NCBI RefSeq assembly: GCF_017874415.1
Contig: NZ_JAGGLM010000009.1
Coordinates: 35,256 to 99,255, forward strand
Length of the DNA stretch: 64,000 bases
DNA from: Clostridium algifaecis
Lineage (GTDB): Bacteria > Bacillota > Clostridia > Clostridiales > Clostridiaceae
Direction of reading: 5' to 3'
The first letter of the stretch is position 1; every line of letters begins with the position of its first letter. Below, piece by piece: positions 37,690 through 47,608 of this stretch. The notes under the pieces are model-generated. The model ran no database searches and was not told the origin of the DNA. It worked only from the letters and a program-made list of their open reading frames with translations. The position numbers and the translations under genes were made by a program.

Positions 37690-38838
37690 ATGGCAAACAA
37701 AGATTATTATGAAGTACTTGGACTTCAAAAAGGTGCAAGTGATGATGAAATAAAAAAAGCATTTAGAAAATTGGCTTTAAAATACCACCCGGATAGAAAC
37801 CAAGGCAATAAAGAGGCCGAAGAAAAATTTAAGGAAATAAATGAAGCTTATCAGGTTCTTTCAGATCCGCAGAAAAAAGCTCAATACGACCAATTTGGTA
37901 CAGCGGACTTTAGTGGAGCAGGAGCTCAGGGAGGAGCAGGCTTTGGTGGATTTGATTTTTCTGATTTAGGTGGTTTTGGAGATATATTTGATTCATTTTT
38001 TGGAGGTGGATTTTCTCAAGGGGGAAGCAGCAGGCGTAGAAATGCACCGAGAAAAGGAGCAGATCTTGAGTATACTTTGAATTTAACTTTTGAAGAAGCT
38101 GTTTTTGGCACAAAAAAAGAAATAAATTTAAGTAGAGATGAGAAATGTGAACATTGTAATGGAACAGGAGCAAAATCTGGAAGCAAACCACATACTTGTG
38201 ATAAATGCGGCGGAACCGGACAAATTAGAGTTCAGAAAAATACACCTCTTGGAAGTTTTGTAAGTACAAGTACATGTCCTAAATGCGGTGGGAAAGGAAC
38301 TATAATAACAAATCCATGTCCACATTGCAAGGGAAAAGGAACAGTAAGAAAGCACAGAAAGATAAAATTGAATATTCCAGCTGGAGTTGATACAGGTAAT
38401 GTTATTCCTATGAGAGGTCAGGGAGAAGCAGGATCGAATGGTGGACCGGCAGGAGATCTTTATGTAAATGTAAGAGTTACTCCTAGTTCAAAGTTTAAAA
38501 GAGAAGGATTTGACATATATATAGATAAACATATAAGCTTTGGAAAGGCAGCAATTGGTACTTCTCTTAAGGTTCCAACTATAGATGGTGAAGTTAAATA
38601 TGAAGTTCCTCAGGGCACACAGTCGGGTACGGTGTTCAGACTTAGAGGAAAAGGTGTAACTAGAGTAAATGGACATGGCAGAGGAGATCAATATGTAAAT
38701 GTAATAGTTGATGTACCTAGAAGTTTGAATCAAAAGCAAAAAGAAGCATTATACAAGTTTATGGAAGCAAGCGGAGAAAATATAGGCACTGAAAATGGAA
38801 AAGAATCTTTTTTTGATAAAGTTAAGAAAAAACTTTAA
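37690..38838 (+). CDS. dnaJ: Chaperone DnaJ (Hsp40)
   Basis: 382 residues. J domain with HPD in [10 protein letters not shown] (about residue 31), Gly/Phe-rich stretch (about 75-115), four CxxCxGxG zinc repeats ([32 protein letters not shown], about 148-218) and the C-terminal substrate-binding domains. Activates DnaK ATPase and delivers clients. ATG behind taggtggtg. Confidence 0.98.
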   Translation: MANKDYYEVLGLQKGASDDEIKKAFRKLALKYHPDRNQGNKEAEEKFKEINEAYQVLSDPQKKAQYDQFGTADFSGAGAQGGAGFGGFDFSDLGGFGDIFDSFFGGGFSQGGSSRRRNAPRKGADLEYTLNLTFEEAVFGTKKEINLSRDEKCEHCNGTGAKSGSKPHTCDKCGGTGQIRVQKNTPLGSFVSTSTCPKCGGKGTIITNPCPHCKGKGTVRKHRKIKLNIPAGVDTGNVIPMRGQGEAGSNGGPAGDLYVNVRVTPSSKFKREGFDIYIDKHISFGKAAIGTSLKVPTIDGEVKYEVPQGTQSGTVFRLRGKGVTRVNGHGRGDQYVNVIVDVPRSLNQKQKEALYKFMEASGENIGTENGKESFFDKVKKKL

Positions 38839-38878
38839 TGTAAAAGGTAAATAATTAAAATTTAGAAAGTGGTGTATC

Positions 38879-39817
38879 ATGGATAAGGATTGGATAGAGA
38901 TTTCCATTGCTACAACAAGTGAGGCTGTAGAAGCTATTTCAGGAATATTATATAATACAGGTGTTCAAGGTGTGGCAATCGAGGATCCAGAAGATATTGA
39001 ATTTAAGAAGAAACATCCTGGAGATTGGGACTATTTTGACAATAATCTTTTAAAAGTTAAGGATTATACTTTAATTACTGCATATTATAAATATGACGAG
39101 AAATTTAATGATAATTTAGATTATATAAAAAAGGCTATAGACGATTTGCCGAATTTTGGCATAGATAAAGGCAGAGGAGAAGTTAAAGTATCCAAAGTAA
39201 ATGAAGAAGATTGGGAGAACAATTGGAAGAAATATTATAAACCTACTAAGGTAGGCGATAAAATAGTAATAGTTCCTATATGGGAAGAATACACTAAAAA
39301 TCCAGGCGAAATAATAGTAAAAATGGATCCCGGAATGGCTTTTGGAACAGGTACACATGAAACTACGAGAATGTGTATAAGGATGCTTGAAAAGTATGTT
39401 GATAATAATTCAGTTGTTTTTGACATAGGAACAGGATCAGGTATACTTTCCATAACAGCTAAAAAGCTAAATGCAAAGAATGTTATTGGTGTAGATTTAG
39501 ATCCTGTAGCTGTAAAATCAGCTAAAGAAAATATAAAATATAATGATATAAAGGATATAGAGATACTTCACGGTGACCTTATGGATGTAATTTCAGGAAA
39601 AGCAGACATTATAGTCGCAAATATAATTGCAGATATTATAATACCACTTTCAGAACAAATTAAGAAATTTTTAAATCCAGATGGTGTATTTATATCTTCT
39701 GGAATACTAAAGGAAAGAAAACAGGATGTAGTCAACAAGCTTGAGGAATGCAAATTTAATATAGAAGATATACAGGAAGATGGAGAATGGGTTTGTATAG
39801 CAGCAAAATCTAAATAA
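38879..39817 (+). CDS. prmA: Ribosomal protein L11 methyltransferase
   Basis: 312 residues. SAM-binding core with [16 protein letters not shown] (about 182-197) and the PrmA signature [18 protein letters not shown] (about 150-167); the N-terminal ~120 residues form the L11-recognition domain ([15 protein letters not shown]). Trimethylates residues of L11. 40 bases after dnaJ, before rsmE: a standard Firmicutes order. Confidence 0.96.
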   Translation: MDKDWIEISIATTSEAVEAISGILYNTGVQGVAIEDPEDIEFKKKHPGDWDYFDNNLLKVKDYTLITAYYKYDEKFNDNLDYIKKAIDDLPNFGIDKGRGEVKVSKVNEEDWENNWKKYYKPTKVGDKIVIVPIWEEYTKNPGEIIVKMDPGMAFGTGTHETTRMCIRMLEKYVDNNSVVFDIGTGSGILSITAKKLNAKNVIGVDLDPVAVKSAKENIKYNDIKDIEILHGDLMDVISGKADIIVANIIADIIIPLSEQIKKFLNPDGVFISSGILKERKQDVVNKLEECKFNIEDIQEDGEWVCIAAKSK

Positions 39818-39842
39818 ATTATATTAAAAAGGTTGTAAAAGT

Positions 39843-40595
39843 ATGCACAAATTTTTTGTATCAAAGGATAATATAGTAAATAATACAGCTTATATTTCTG
39901 GAGAAGATGTAAAACATATATACAAGGTACTTAGACTTGAAGCTGGAGATAAAATAAGTATAAACAACTGTGAAGGAGAAGAGTTCCTTGCAGAAATAGA
40001 AAGTGTCAATAAGGAACAGGTTCAAGCTAGGATAATAGAAAAACTTTTACTTAATAATGAAAGTAAATTGGATATATATCTTTTCCAGGGGTTTCCCAAG
40101 GCATCTAAAATGGACTTGATAGTACAAAAGGCAACAGAATTAGGAGTAAAAAAAATAATACCTGTCTTTACAGAGAGAGTCGTAGTAAAAAATAAACAGG
40201 GTGAATCAAAAAAAGTAGATAGATGGAGAAGAATATCCAAAGAAGCGTGTAAGCAGTGTAAGAGAAGTGTAATACCTGAGATAGAATGTCCACTGGAATT
40301 TGATGATATGTTAAAAATACTTCCTGATATGGATTTAATCTTGGTCCCATATGAAAATGAAGAAAACTTAGGCATAAAGAAATTATCATCATATATTGAT
40401 AGAGATAAAATAAAGAAAATTGCAATTATAATAGGATCTGAAGGTGGTTTTTCAGAAGAAGAAATCACCTGTCTTAAGGATCTTGGAGCAAATATAGTTA
40501 CACTTGGTCCAAGAATACTTAGGACTGAGACGGCTGGTTTTGTAGCTATATCGTTGCTTATGTATGAATTTGGTGATTTAGGAGGTCTAAATTAA
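39843..40595 (+). CDS. rsmE: 16S rRNA m3U1498 methyltransferase RsmE
   Basis: 250 residues. N-terminal PUA-like domain (HIYKVLRLEAGDKISI) and C-terminal SPOUT knot with IIGSEGGFSEEEI (about 197-209) and LGPRILRTETAGFVAI (about 219-234). Methylates U1498 of 16S rRNA in the 30S subunit. The stop codon abuts the mtaB start. Confidence 0.96.
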   Translation: MHKFFVSKDNIVNNTAYISGEDVKHIYKVLRLEAGDKISINNCEGEEFLAEIESVNKEQVQARIIEKLLLNNESKLDIYLFQGFPKASKMDLIVQKATELGVKKIIPVFTERVVVKNKQGESKKVDRWRRISKEACKQCKRSVIPEIECPLEFDDMLKILPDMDLILVPYENEENLGIKKLSSYIDRDKIKKIAIIIGSEGGFSEEEITCLKDLGANIVTLGPRILRTETAGFVAISLLMYEFGDLGGLN

Positions 40596-41978
40596 TTGAA
40601 TAGTTATGAAAATAGAGCAGATTTGACTTTGAATGAAACTGAATTTTTTAATAGATACAATAGAAAAAAAACTGTAGGAACTTCAACTTTAGGCTGCAGG
40701 GTCAACCAATATGAAACAGAAGCAATGGTAGAAAAATTTATAAAAGAAGGCTATGAGAATGTAGATTTTGATAGCACAGCGGATGTATATGTTATAAATA
40801 CGTGTACTGTTACGAATATGGGAGATAAAAAATCCAGACAGATGATTCACAGGGCAAGAAGGAAAAATGAAAATTCGATTATTGCAGTAGTAGGCTGTTA
40901 TTCACAGATTTCACCGGATAAGGTTTCAAATATTGAAGGTGTAGATGTTGTTTTGGGTACCAGAAATAAGGGAGATATAGTTTACTGGGTCAATAGGGCT
41001 GCAGCTGAAAAAAAGAAAATTGTAGAAGTGAATAAAGTTCTAAAAGATAATGTTTTTGAAAATTTAAATATTGATGAATATCAGCATAGAACAAGGGCTT
41101 TCCTAAAAATACAGGATGGCTGCAACAGATTTTGCTCGTATTGTCTTATACCCTTTGCAAGGGGGGCAGTTTGCAGCAAAGATCCAAATAAGGTCATAGA
41201 AGAAGTAAAAAAATTAGCGAAAAATAAGTTTCAGGAAATAATATTATCAGGTATACATATAGCCTCGTATGGAAGTGACTTAGACGGTAACTGGAATCTT
41301 TTGAGGATTTTGCAGGAAGTAGACAATATAGATGGAGTAAACAGGATTAGAATAGGCTCAATAGATCCACAATTTTTTACAACAGAGACTATAGAGAAGA
41401 TAAGCCATCTTAAAAAATTATGTCCGCATTTTCATCTCTCACTTCAAAGTGGGTGTGATAAGACACTTAAAAGAATGAATAGAAGATACACAACTGCTCA
41501 GTATGAAAATATTTTGAAGGAGCTTAGGGAGAATATAAAAAATGTAGCCATAACTACGGATGTTATAGTGGGATTTCCTGGTGAAACAGATGAGGAATTT
41601 AATGATACTTATGAATTTTTGAAGAGAATTAAACTTTCGAAGATGCATATATTTAAGTACAGTAAAAGAGATGGTACTAAAGCTGCAGCTATGAAAGATC
41701 AAATAGATGGAAAAATAAAGGAATACAGGAGTTCAAAGCTCATAGACTTAGATAAAATTCTGGAAAAACAGTTTATAAATAAGTTTTTGGGAAATAATAT
41801 GAATGTATTATATGAACAGAAGTTTAATAATGAAGATGATAGATATGAGGGCTATACATCGAACTATATAAAAGTTGTTACAAGATCTCAAAAAAATTTA
41901 CAGGGTAAAATATTTAAAACTGAGATTTTAACAGCTAAAGATGGATATGCAGAAGGCAAATTATATAGAAAATTTTAA
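40596..41978 (+). CDS. mtaB: tRNA t6A37 methylthiotransferase MtaB
   Basis: 460 residues. Three domains: UPF0004 with TLGCRVNQYETEAMVEKF (about 33-50) and later Cys ligands in NTCTVTNMGD and VGCYSQ; radical SAM with IQDGCNRFCSYCLIPFARG (about 174-192); C-terminal TRAM region. Converts t6A to ms2t6A at position 37 of tRNAs reading ANN codons. TTG 40596 follows directly on the rsmE stop, with taggaggt 11 bases before it; this gives about 28 residues before the usual N-terminus, and no better start is seen. The 200 bases after the gene, up to the HIT gene, show no clear element. Confidence 0.94.
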   Translation: MNSYENRADLTLNETEFFNRYNRKKTVGTSTLGCRVNQYETEAMVEKFIKEGYENVDFDSTADVYVINTCTVTNMGDKKSRQMIHRARRKNENSIIAVVGCYSQISPDKVSNIEGVDVVLGTRNKGDIVYWVNRAAAEKKKIVEVNKVLKDNVFENLNIDEYQHRTRAFLKIQDGCNRFCSYCLIPFARGAVCSKDPNKVIEEVKKLAKNKFQEIILSGIHIASYGSDLDGNWNLLRILQEVDNIDGVNRIRIGSIDPQFFTTETIEKISHLKKLCPHFHLSLQSGCDKTLKRMNRRYTTAQYENILKELRENIKNVAITTDVIVGFPGETDEEFNDTYEFLKRIKLSKMHIFKYSKRDGTKAAAMKDQIDGKIKEYRSSKLIDLDKILEKQFINKFLGNNMNVLYEQKFNNEDDRYEGYTSNYIKVVTRSQKNLQGKIFKTEILTAKDGYAEGKLYRKF

Positions 41979-42178
41979 AAAAGTTTTCATAGAATTTAGA
42001 AGGATATTTGTTATTAATATTGAATATTATAATTAATGTCAGCAAATCAATGTATTATATATTTAAGCAGTAAATTTATTGATTCCTGTACATATTGAGT
42101 AATTTAAGCCATGTGGATTTAGGAAAATTAATCCCTAGATATTATGCATAAGCTTATAACAAATAAGGGGGTGAATAT

Positions 42179-42523
42179 ATGGAAGATTGTGTTTTTTGTA
42201 AAATAATAAAAGGTGAAATACCATCAGAAAAGATATATGAAGATGATTTAGTTTTGAGTTTTAAAGATATAAATCCTGGAGCACCAGTTCATGTTCTTAT
42301 AATTCCTAAAAAGCATATAAGCAGCATTAATGATCTCACAGAAGAAGATTCAAAGGTTATTGCTCATGTGTTTATGGTGGCAAAAGAAATCACTAAAAAA
42401 TTAGGTATAGCAGATACTGGATATAGAATTGTTTCAAATACCGGGGAAAATGGGGGACAGACAGTTCCACATGTACATTTTCACTTATTGGGTGGCAGAT
42501 CACTTAATTGGCCACCGGGCTAG
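42179..42523 (+). CDS. HIT-family nucleotide-binding protein (Hint-like)
   Basis: 114 residues, the size of bacterial HinT. CVFCKIIKGEIPSEKIYEDD at the start (with the CxxC often found in this branch) and the catalytic histidine triad VPHVHFHLLGG (about 98-108). Hydrolyses nucleoside phosphoramidates. ATG behind gggggtgaat. Confidence 0.95.
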   Translation: MEDCVFCKIIKGEIPSEKIYEDDLVLSFKDINPGAPVHVLIIPKKHISSINDLTEEDSKVIAHVFMVAKEITKKLGIADTGYRIVSNTGENGGQTVPHVHFHLLGGRSLNWPPG

Positions 42524-42541
42524 AGGTCTAAATTCAATATG

Positions 42542-42571
42542 TTGACAGTATAAAAACATTTGTTGTATAAT
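42542..42571 (+). promoter_or_regulatory. Sigma-A promoter of rpsU
   Basis: TTGACA (42542-42547), 18-base spacer, TATAAT (42566-42571); both hexamers are consensus. Confidence 0.85.
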
Positions 42572-42649
42572 AATCTATGTGCTATTTGACCTATGTTAAC
42601 TGTATTTAATTGTTAAAATTAAATTGAGCTAGCGGAGGGAGGGATATAT

Positions 42650-42826
42650 ATGTCAGAAATAAAAGTTGGAGAAAATGAAACTATAGAAAGTGCATTGAGA
42701 AGATTTAAAAGGAAATGTGCTAGAGCTGGTGTTCTTTCAGAAGTTAGAAAAAGAGAACACTATGAAAAGCCAAGTGTAAAAAGGAAGAAGAAATCAGAAG
42801 CTGCAAGAAAAAGAAAATTTAAATAG
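42650..42826 (+). CDS. rpsU: 30S ribosomal protein S21
   Basis: 58 residues, the usual Firmicutes length. Reads [20 protein letters not shown] at the start and ends in the basic tail [16 protein letters not shown]21 binds near the 3' end of 16S rRNA. ATG follows ggagggaggg. yqeY follows 30 bases later; rpsU-yqeY is a conserved pair. Confidence 0.97.
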   Translation: MSEIKVGENETIESALRRFKRKCARAGVLSEVRKREHYEKPSVKRKKKSEAARKRKFK

Positions 42827-42856
42827 AATTCTTTTGGAAAGAGGGTACAAGAGTTA

Positions 42857-43303
42857 ATGTCTCTTAAAAAAAGATTACAAGAGGACTGGAAGCAGGCTTT
42901 AAAGTCGAAAGACAAATTTAAAGCCAGTACCATAAGTATGGCAAGAGCGGCTGTTTTATTAGTTGAAAAAACTGATGGAAAACAGCTTGACGATGAACAA
43001 ATTATAGAAATTTTGGCCAAGGAAGTCAAGCAAAGACGTGAAGCTGTACTGGATTTTAAAAAAGGAAATAGACAAGATTTGGTTGATAACACAGAAAATG
43101 AAATAAAGATCTTGTTAAGTTACCTTCCTCAGCAGTTAAGTGAAGAAGAGATTTCCGAAATTGTTCATCAGGCAGTTAATGAAATAGGAGCAAATAGTAT
43201 AAAAGATATGGGAAAAGTTATGGCAGCTATTATGCCAAAGACAAAAGGCAGAGCAGATGGTAAGCTTGTAAGTCAAATTGTAAAACAATATTTAAATAAA
43301 TAA
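42857..43303 (+). CDS. yqeY: GatB/YqeY domain protein
   Basis: 148 residues, all of it the YqeY domain (about the length of the tail domain of GatB). Stretches LSYLPQQLSEEEISEIV and DMGKVMAAIMPKTKGRADGK are characteristic. The homologous GatB domain helps the tRNA amidotransferase contact tRNA; the role of the stand-alone protein is not established. Co-transcribed with rpsU and followed by a terminator. Confidence 0.94.
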   Translation: MSLKKRLQEDWKQALKSKDKFKASTISMARAAVLLVEKTDGKQLDDEQIIEILAKEVKQRREAVLDFKKGNRQDLVDNTENEIKILLSYLPQQLSEEEISEIVHQAVNEIGANSIKDMGKVMAAIMPKTKGRADGKLVSQIVKQYLNK

Positions 43304-43311
43304 AAGAATAA

Positions 43312-43338
43312 AAGGTTGAGTTATCTCAGCCTTTTTTA
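43312..43338 (+). terminator. Intrinsic terminator after yqeY
   Basis: 9-bp stem aaggttgag / ctcagcctt (one G-T pair), 4-base loop, six T. Confidence 0.9.
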
Positions 43339-43433
43339 TTTTGCTTTAATTTAGCAATATAATATGCCTTTAAGTAATTTATTGTCCTTCTAATTCATAA
43401 ATTAGTATAAGAAAAATTCTTAGAGGTGATATT

Positions 43434-43715
43434 ATGGGAGACAAATTTTATAATACAAAGCAAAATATTGCAGATAAGCTGGATCTTCCGAGAGATATAA
43501 TTTTAAATATGCCTAAAATTGAGATAACAGGCGATAATGAAATAGTAATAGAAAATCATAAGGGCATTGCACTTTTTGATAAACATAATGTAAAAATTAA
43601 TTCAGGGGTTGGATTGATATCAATATACGGAGATGAATTTGAAGTACTTTTTATGGGTGGAAGTACTATAACTATAGGAGGAAAATTTAAATCTATAGTA
43701 TATGAAAAAAAATAG
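43434..43715 (+). CDS. yqfC: Sporulation protein YqfC
   Basis: 93 residues, the family's normal size. Short YabP/YqfC-type protein: LDLPRDIILNMPKIEITGDN and IENHKGIALFDKHNVKINS. In Bacillus, yqfC and yqfD are mother-cell (sigma-E) genes needed for normal sporulation. Overlaps yqfD by 14 bases, so the two are coupled. ATG behind gaggtgat. Confidence 0.93.
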   Translation: MGDKFYNTKQNIADKLDLPRDIILNMPKIEITGDNEIVIENHKGIALFDKHNVKINSGVGLISIYGDEFEVLFMGGSTITIGGKFKSIVYEKK

Positions 43716-44889
43716 TAAATTAAAATTTTATGAATATAAAAATGCTGTAATTAAAATTGAAATACAATCCATAAGACCTGAAAGATTTATTAATTTAATT
43801 TGGAAAAATAATATATATGTAGAAAATATAATGAGAAAAAGTATAACTACTGTAATAATGGATGTAAAACTTGAAGACTACAATAAAATAAATAAAATAG
43901 CTAAAAGAAATAATGTAAAGATAAGGATACTTAAAAGGTGGGGAATTTCATTCTTAATATTAAAATTAAAAAACAATAAAATGCTTATTGTTGGAATACT
44001 TTTATTTATATCGATAATATATTACCTGTCTACATTTATATGGCAGATTAAAATAAATTCAGACTCAAATCTACCTCCTTATGAGTTAAGACAAAAGTTA
44101 AAGGAATACGGAGTAGTCCCTGGAATTAGCAAGAAAAGATTAAATGTTTATAAAATAGAGGAATTTCTTGTAAAAAGTGATGAAAATATAATGTGGGTAA
44201 GGGCAAGAATAGAAGGTTCCAGACTTATAATTACTGCGGCAGAAAGGAAATCACCACCAAATATAGTTCAGGATAATTCTCCTTGTGATCTTGCAGCCTC
44301 AAGAGATGGAGAGGTTTTAAGAGTGTATACTACAGCAGGTACATCAGTTGTAAATAGAGGGGATATGGTCAAAAAAGGCCAGATACTTGTAAAAGGAGTT
44401 CAAGGAAAAGAAGGTGAAAGTTATACTGTACACGCTTCAGGAAGTGTAATATGCAAAACATTTTATGAAAAGAGTAAAGATGTAAAGATAGATAGTATAA
44501 AAAGGGAGAGAACGGGTAGAAAAATAGAAAATTATTACTTAAATATAAATGGCAAGAAGGTGTATTTAAAAAAAAATATAAACAAATTTGATAAGTATGA
44601 TAAAATAGAGGAAAGTAAGTTATTCTTAAAAAAAGAAGTATTTTATGAAGTTAAAGAAGTTAAAGTGAAAGGCAACATAGAAAAACTAACTTCTGATGCA
44701 GCAGAAGAGCTATATGGACAGATATGTTCTAATTTAGATAAATCAGTTAAAATACTTAATAAAGTAGTTGATAAAAAACAGGATAAATTTCTCAAGGTAA
44801 GAGTACTTGTTATAGCAGAGGAAAACATTGTATCTCAGGTAGAACATAAAGAAGATGTTAATGAGAAAAACAGTAAAGAGCAAAAATAG
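43702..44889 (+). CDS. yqfD: Sporulation protein YqfD
   Basis: 395 residues, matching the family length. A cytoplasmic N-terminal ~90 residues, one membrane segment (MLIVGILLFISIIYYLSTFI, about 94-113), then a large outer domain with VVNRGDMVKKGQILVKGVQG (about 214-233), which looks like a lipoyl/biotinyl-like hairpin. Works with YqfC; exact function unknown. pgpH follows after 30 bases. Confidence 0.93.
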   Translation: MKKNSKLKFYEYKNAVIKIEIQSIRPERFINLIWKNNIYVENIMRKSITTVIMDVKLEDYNKINKIAKRNNVKIRILKRWGISFLILKLKNNKMLIVGILLFISIIYYLSTFIWQIKINSDSNLPPYELRQKLKEYGVVPGISKKRLNVYKIEEFLVKSDENIMWVRARIEGSRLIITAAERKSPPNIVQDNSPCDLAASRDGEVLRVYTTAGTSVVNRGDMVKKGQILVKGVQGKEGESYTVHASGSVICKTFYEKSKDVKIDSIKRERTGRKIENYYLNINGKKVYLKKNINKFDKYDKIEESKLFLKKEVFYEVKEVKVKGNIEKLTSDAAEELYGQICSNLDKSVKILNKVVDKKQDKFLKVRVLVIAEENIVSQVEHKEDVNEKNSKEQK

Positions 44890-44919
44890 TAACAACTAGT
44901 ATACAAAGGGTGATTTCTA

Positions 44920-47046
44920 ATGAAAAAACTGGAACTAAAATGCTTTTTTGTACGAGAAAAACAGAGCAGGATGATTATCTTTATATTAAGTTTTATATTT
45001 GTATATTTTGTACTTGTAACAGGTCTTACTACAAAGAGATATAATTTAAAAGAAGGAGAGATTGCAAAGTTTGATATAAAAGCTCCACGGGAAGTCAGAG
45101 ATGAACTTTCTACAAAAGATAAAATAAATCAGGTACTAAATTCAGTACCTCTTCAATATAATAAAAATCCTGAAATAAAAAACACGACTGTAAATAGATT
45201 AAATGATTTTTTTTCTAAGCTGGAGCAAATAATAAATGATAATAATTCAGATGACGGACAAAAACAGGAAAAACTTAAAAGCAGTGCACAAATAAAATTA
45301 TCAGATGATGATTACCTTGAACTGGTGAGAATGAACAAAAATGATGCAAAGACACTTCAAAGCTTTTTGGTGAGCACTATGTCTGACTTATATGATAATA
45401 ATAATATAAGCGATGATTCTGGAAAAGACAATGAAGAAGATATTAAAAAAGCACAAGAAAATATAATGATAAAAGTCCAAAGCTCAAATTTATCAAAATC
45501 AACACGTGAATTGGCTACCAATATAGCTTATACGCAGATATATCCTAACTTTTTTTATGATAAAGACAAAACGCAGGAATTAAAAAATGAAACGATAAAA
45601 AAGGTTCAACCTGTTGTTGTAAAGAAGGACCAAATTATAGTAAAAGAAGGGGAACCTGTAACTAGAAACCAAATTGAAGTAATTAAAGATTTAGGGCTTT
45701 TAAATGATGGATCATATTTTAAATGGTATATATATATATCTTTGGCTGCACTGGTGATTTTGATATTAGCGCTTCAATGGGTGTACCTTGCCATATATAA
45801 TAAAGATGTATATGACGATTTGAATACTTTTACTATGATAAATATATTAAATTGTTTGGCAGTAGCAATTGCTAGAACACTTAGTATAGTATCACCATAT
45901 TTCATGCCACTTGCATTTATACCAATGCTTTTTTCAATACTTGTAGATTCTAAAACATCTCTTGTAATTAGCCTATTTAATTGTGTGCTAATAAGTACAG
46001 CTGTAGGATTTAATATTGAAATTACTATAATTGCAATAGTCAATGTTGTCATAGGTTCCATAATACTCAGAAAATTACAGCAGAGAAATGACATATTGTA
46101 TGCATCCTTTTACGTAAGTGTTATAAATATTATGCTTACTTTTTCCATGGGATTTTTAATAAGCAACAATGTAATGGATGTGGCGAGGAAGGCTATGGCT
46201 GTTGGTATATCGAGTATAATATCAGGAATTTTAGTTATAGGATTTTTGCCGCTTTTTGAGAGCACCTTTAATATAGTTACTACTATAAAACTTTTAGAAC
46301 TGTGCAATCCAAATAATCCACTGTTAAATAGACTGCTCATAGAGGCACCTGGTACTTATCATCACAGCATTTTAGTTGGAAACCTTGCAGAGGTTGCAAC
46401 AGAGGAAGTTGGAGGTAATGCTCTGTTTGCAAGAGTGGCAGCATATTATCATGATATAGGAAAGATAAAAAGACCTTACTTTTTTAAAGAAAATCAAATT
46501 GGCAGCGATAATCCACACAGCAAAATAACTCCTGCATTAAGTGCACTTATAATAATATCTCATGTACGAGATGGTGTGGAAATGGCAGAAGAATATAAAT
46601 TGCCGAAGATTGTGAAGGATATTATACAACAGCATCATGGCACATCGCTTGTAAAATATTTTTATGTTACCATGAAAAATTCAAGCGATAATCCGGAAGA
46701 AATCAGAGAAGAAGATTTCAGGTATCCGGGGCCTATACCGGTAAGCAAGGAATCAGGTATAATAATGCTGGCAGATGGAATAGAGGCGGCAGTGAGGTCT
46801 ATAAATGACCATAACAAAGAAAATATAGAGCAAATGGTAAATAGTATAATCAGGGACAGACTTGAAGAAGGTCAGCTTGATAACTGTGATCTTACTTTAA
46901 AGGATATAAATATAATAAAAAAGGCTTTTCTTAAGGTACTCCTTGGAATATACCATAAGAGAATAGAGTATCCTGAAGATAAATGGGATAAAAAACAAAA
47001 AAAATTTATTGAACATAAAATTGTAAATAAAACACAAAATAGCTAA
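44920..47046 (+). CDS. pgpH: 7TMR-HD phosphodiesterase PgpH/YqfF (cyclic di-AMP)
   Basis: 708 residues. N-terminal helix, a large extracytoplasmic 7TMR-HD domain (about 40-270), seven membrane helices (about 275-460) and a cytoplasmic HD domain. The metal-binding residues are in APGTYHHSILVGNLAEVA (about 474-491), AAYYHDIGKIKRPYFFKENQ (about 507-526, with the HD pair) and HVRDGVEMAEEY, IIQQHHGTSL. In Listeria and Bacillus the family degrades cyclic di-AMP to pApA, tying it to potassium and wall homeostasis. ybeY follows, the conserved order. Confidence 0.94.
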   Translation: MKKLELKCFFVREKQSRMIIFILSFIFVYFVLVTGLTTKRYNLKEGEIAKFDIKAPREVRDELSTKDKINQVLNSVPLQYNKNPEIKNTTVNRLNDFFSKLEQIINDNNSDDGQKQEKLKSSAQIKLSDDDYLELVRMNKNDAKTLQSFLVSTMSDLYDNNNISDDSGKDNEEDIKKAQENIMIKVQSSNLSKSTRELATNIAYTQIYPNFFYDKDKTQELKNETIKKVQPVVVKKDQIIVKEGEPVTRNQIEVIKDLGLLNDGSYFKWYIYISLAALVILILALQWVYLAIYNKDVYDDLNTFTMINILNCLAVAIARTLSIVSPYFMPLAFIPMLFSILVDSKTSLVISLFNCVLISTAVGFNIEITIIAIVNVVIGSIILRKLQQRNDILYASFYVSVINIMLTFSMGFLISNNVMDVARKAMAVGISSIISGILVIGFLPLFESTFNIVTTIKLLELCNPNNPLLNRLLIEAPGTYHHSILVGNLAEVATEEVGGNALFARVAAYYHDIGKIKRPYFFKENQIGSDNPHSKITPALSALIIISHVRDGVEMAEEYKLPKIVKDIIQQHHGTSLVKYFYVTMKNSSDNPEEIREEDFRYPGPIPVSKESGIIMLADGIEAAVRSINDHNKENIEQMVNSIIRDRLEEGQLDNCDLTLKDINIIKKAFLKVLLGIYHKRIEYPEDKWDKKQKKFIEHKIVNKTQNS

Positions 47047-47085
47047 AATAAATTTATATTAGTATAAAAAACATGGAGGACAAAT

Positions 47086-47580
47086 ATGATTTTTATAGAC
47101 AACAGGCAGGATAAAATTCAAGTTACAGATAATCTGGAAAATACAATAAAAGATGTTATACAACATGCACTTGATGTGGAAGATGTAAAAATACCTTGTG
47201 AGGTAAGTGTGATTTTTATAGACAATGATAGCATAAGGACAATAAACAAAGAAAATAGAAATATCGACAAAGTTACAGATGTCCTTTCTTTTCCAATGCT
47301 TGAATATCCAGAAGGAAAAGTATTTAAACAATGTTATCTGGAATATGAATTTGATGAAAGTGATATGGATAATGGAAATCTGGTGCTTGGTGATATTGCA
47401 CTTTCTCTTGAAAAGGCAGAAGAACAGAGTACAGAGTTCGGGCATTCTTTTTTAAGAGAGGCCTGCTATTTAACGGTACATTCTGTACTCCATCTTTTAG
47501 GTTATGATCATATGAAAGAAGACGAAAAGAAATTGATGAGGGAAAGGGAAGAAGAAATTCTAAAAAAATTTGAATTTTAA
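47086..47580 (+). CDS. ybeY: Endoribonuclease YbeY
   Basis: 164 residues. Zinc motif HxxxHxxxxxH in [19 protein letters not shown] (about 129-147); [14 protein letters not shown] is the other conserved stretch. Acts in 16S rRNA 3' maturation and ribosome quality control. Often found in a block with pgpH, dgkA, cdd and era, exactly as here, and Era contacts YbeY in ribosome assembly. Confidence 0.96.
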   Translation: MIFIDNRQDKIQVTDNLENTIKDVIQHALDVEDVKIPCEVSVIFIDNDSIRTINKENRNIDKVTDVLSFPMLEYPEGKVFKQCYLEYEFDESDMDNGNLVLGDIALSLEKAEEQSTEFGHSFLREACYLTVHSVLHLLGYDHMKEDEKKLMREREEEILKKFEF

Positions 47581-47608
47581 AGTTATAATTTTTAGCTGGT
47601 GAATGATT

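Noticed and set aside
40022..40468. 148-residue - strand open frame
   Set aside because: Antisense to rsmE, which has full motif support.
41979..42178. Possible small RNA or leader between mtaB and the HIT gene
   Set aside because: Only weak, long-looped inverted repeats (aatcaat/attgatt) and no clear promoter-terminator pair.
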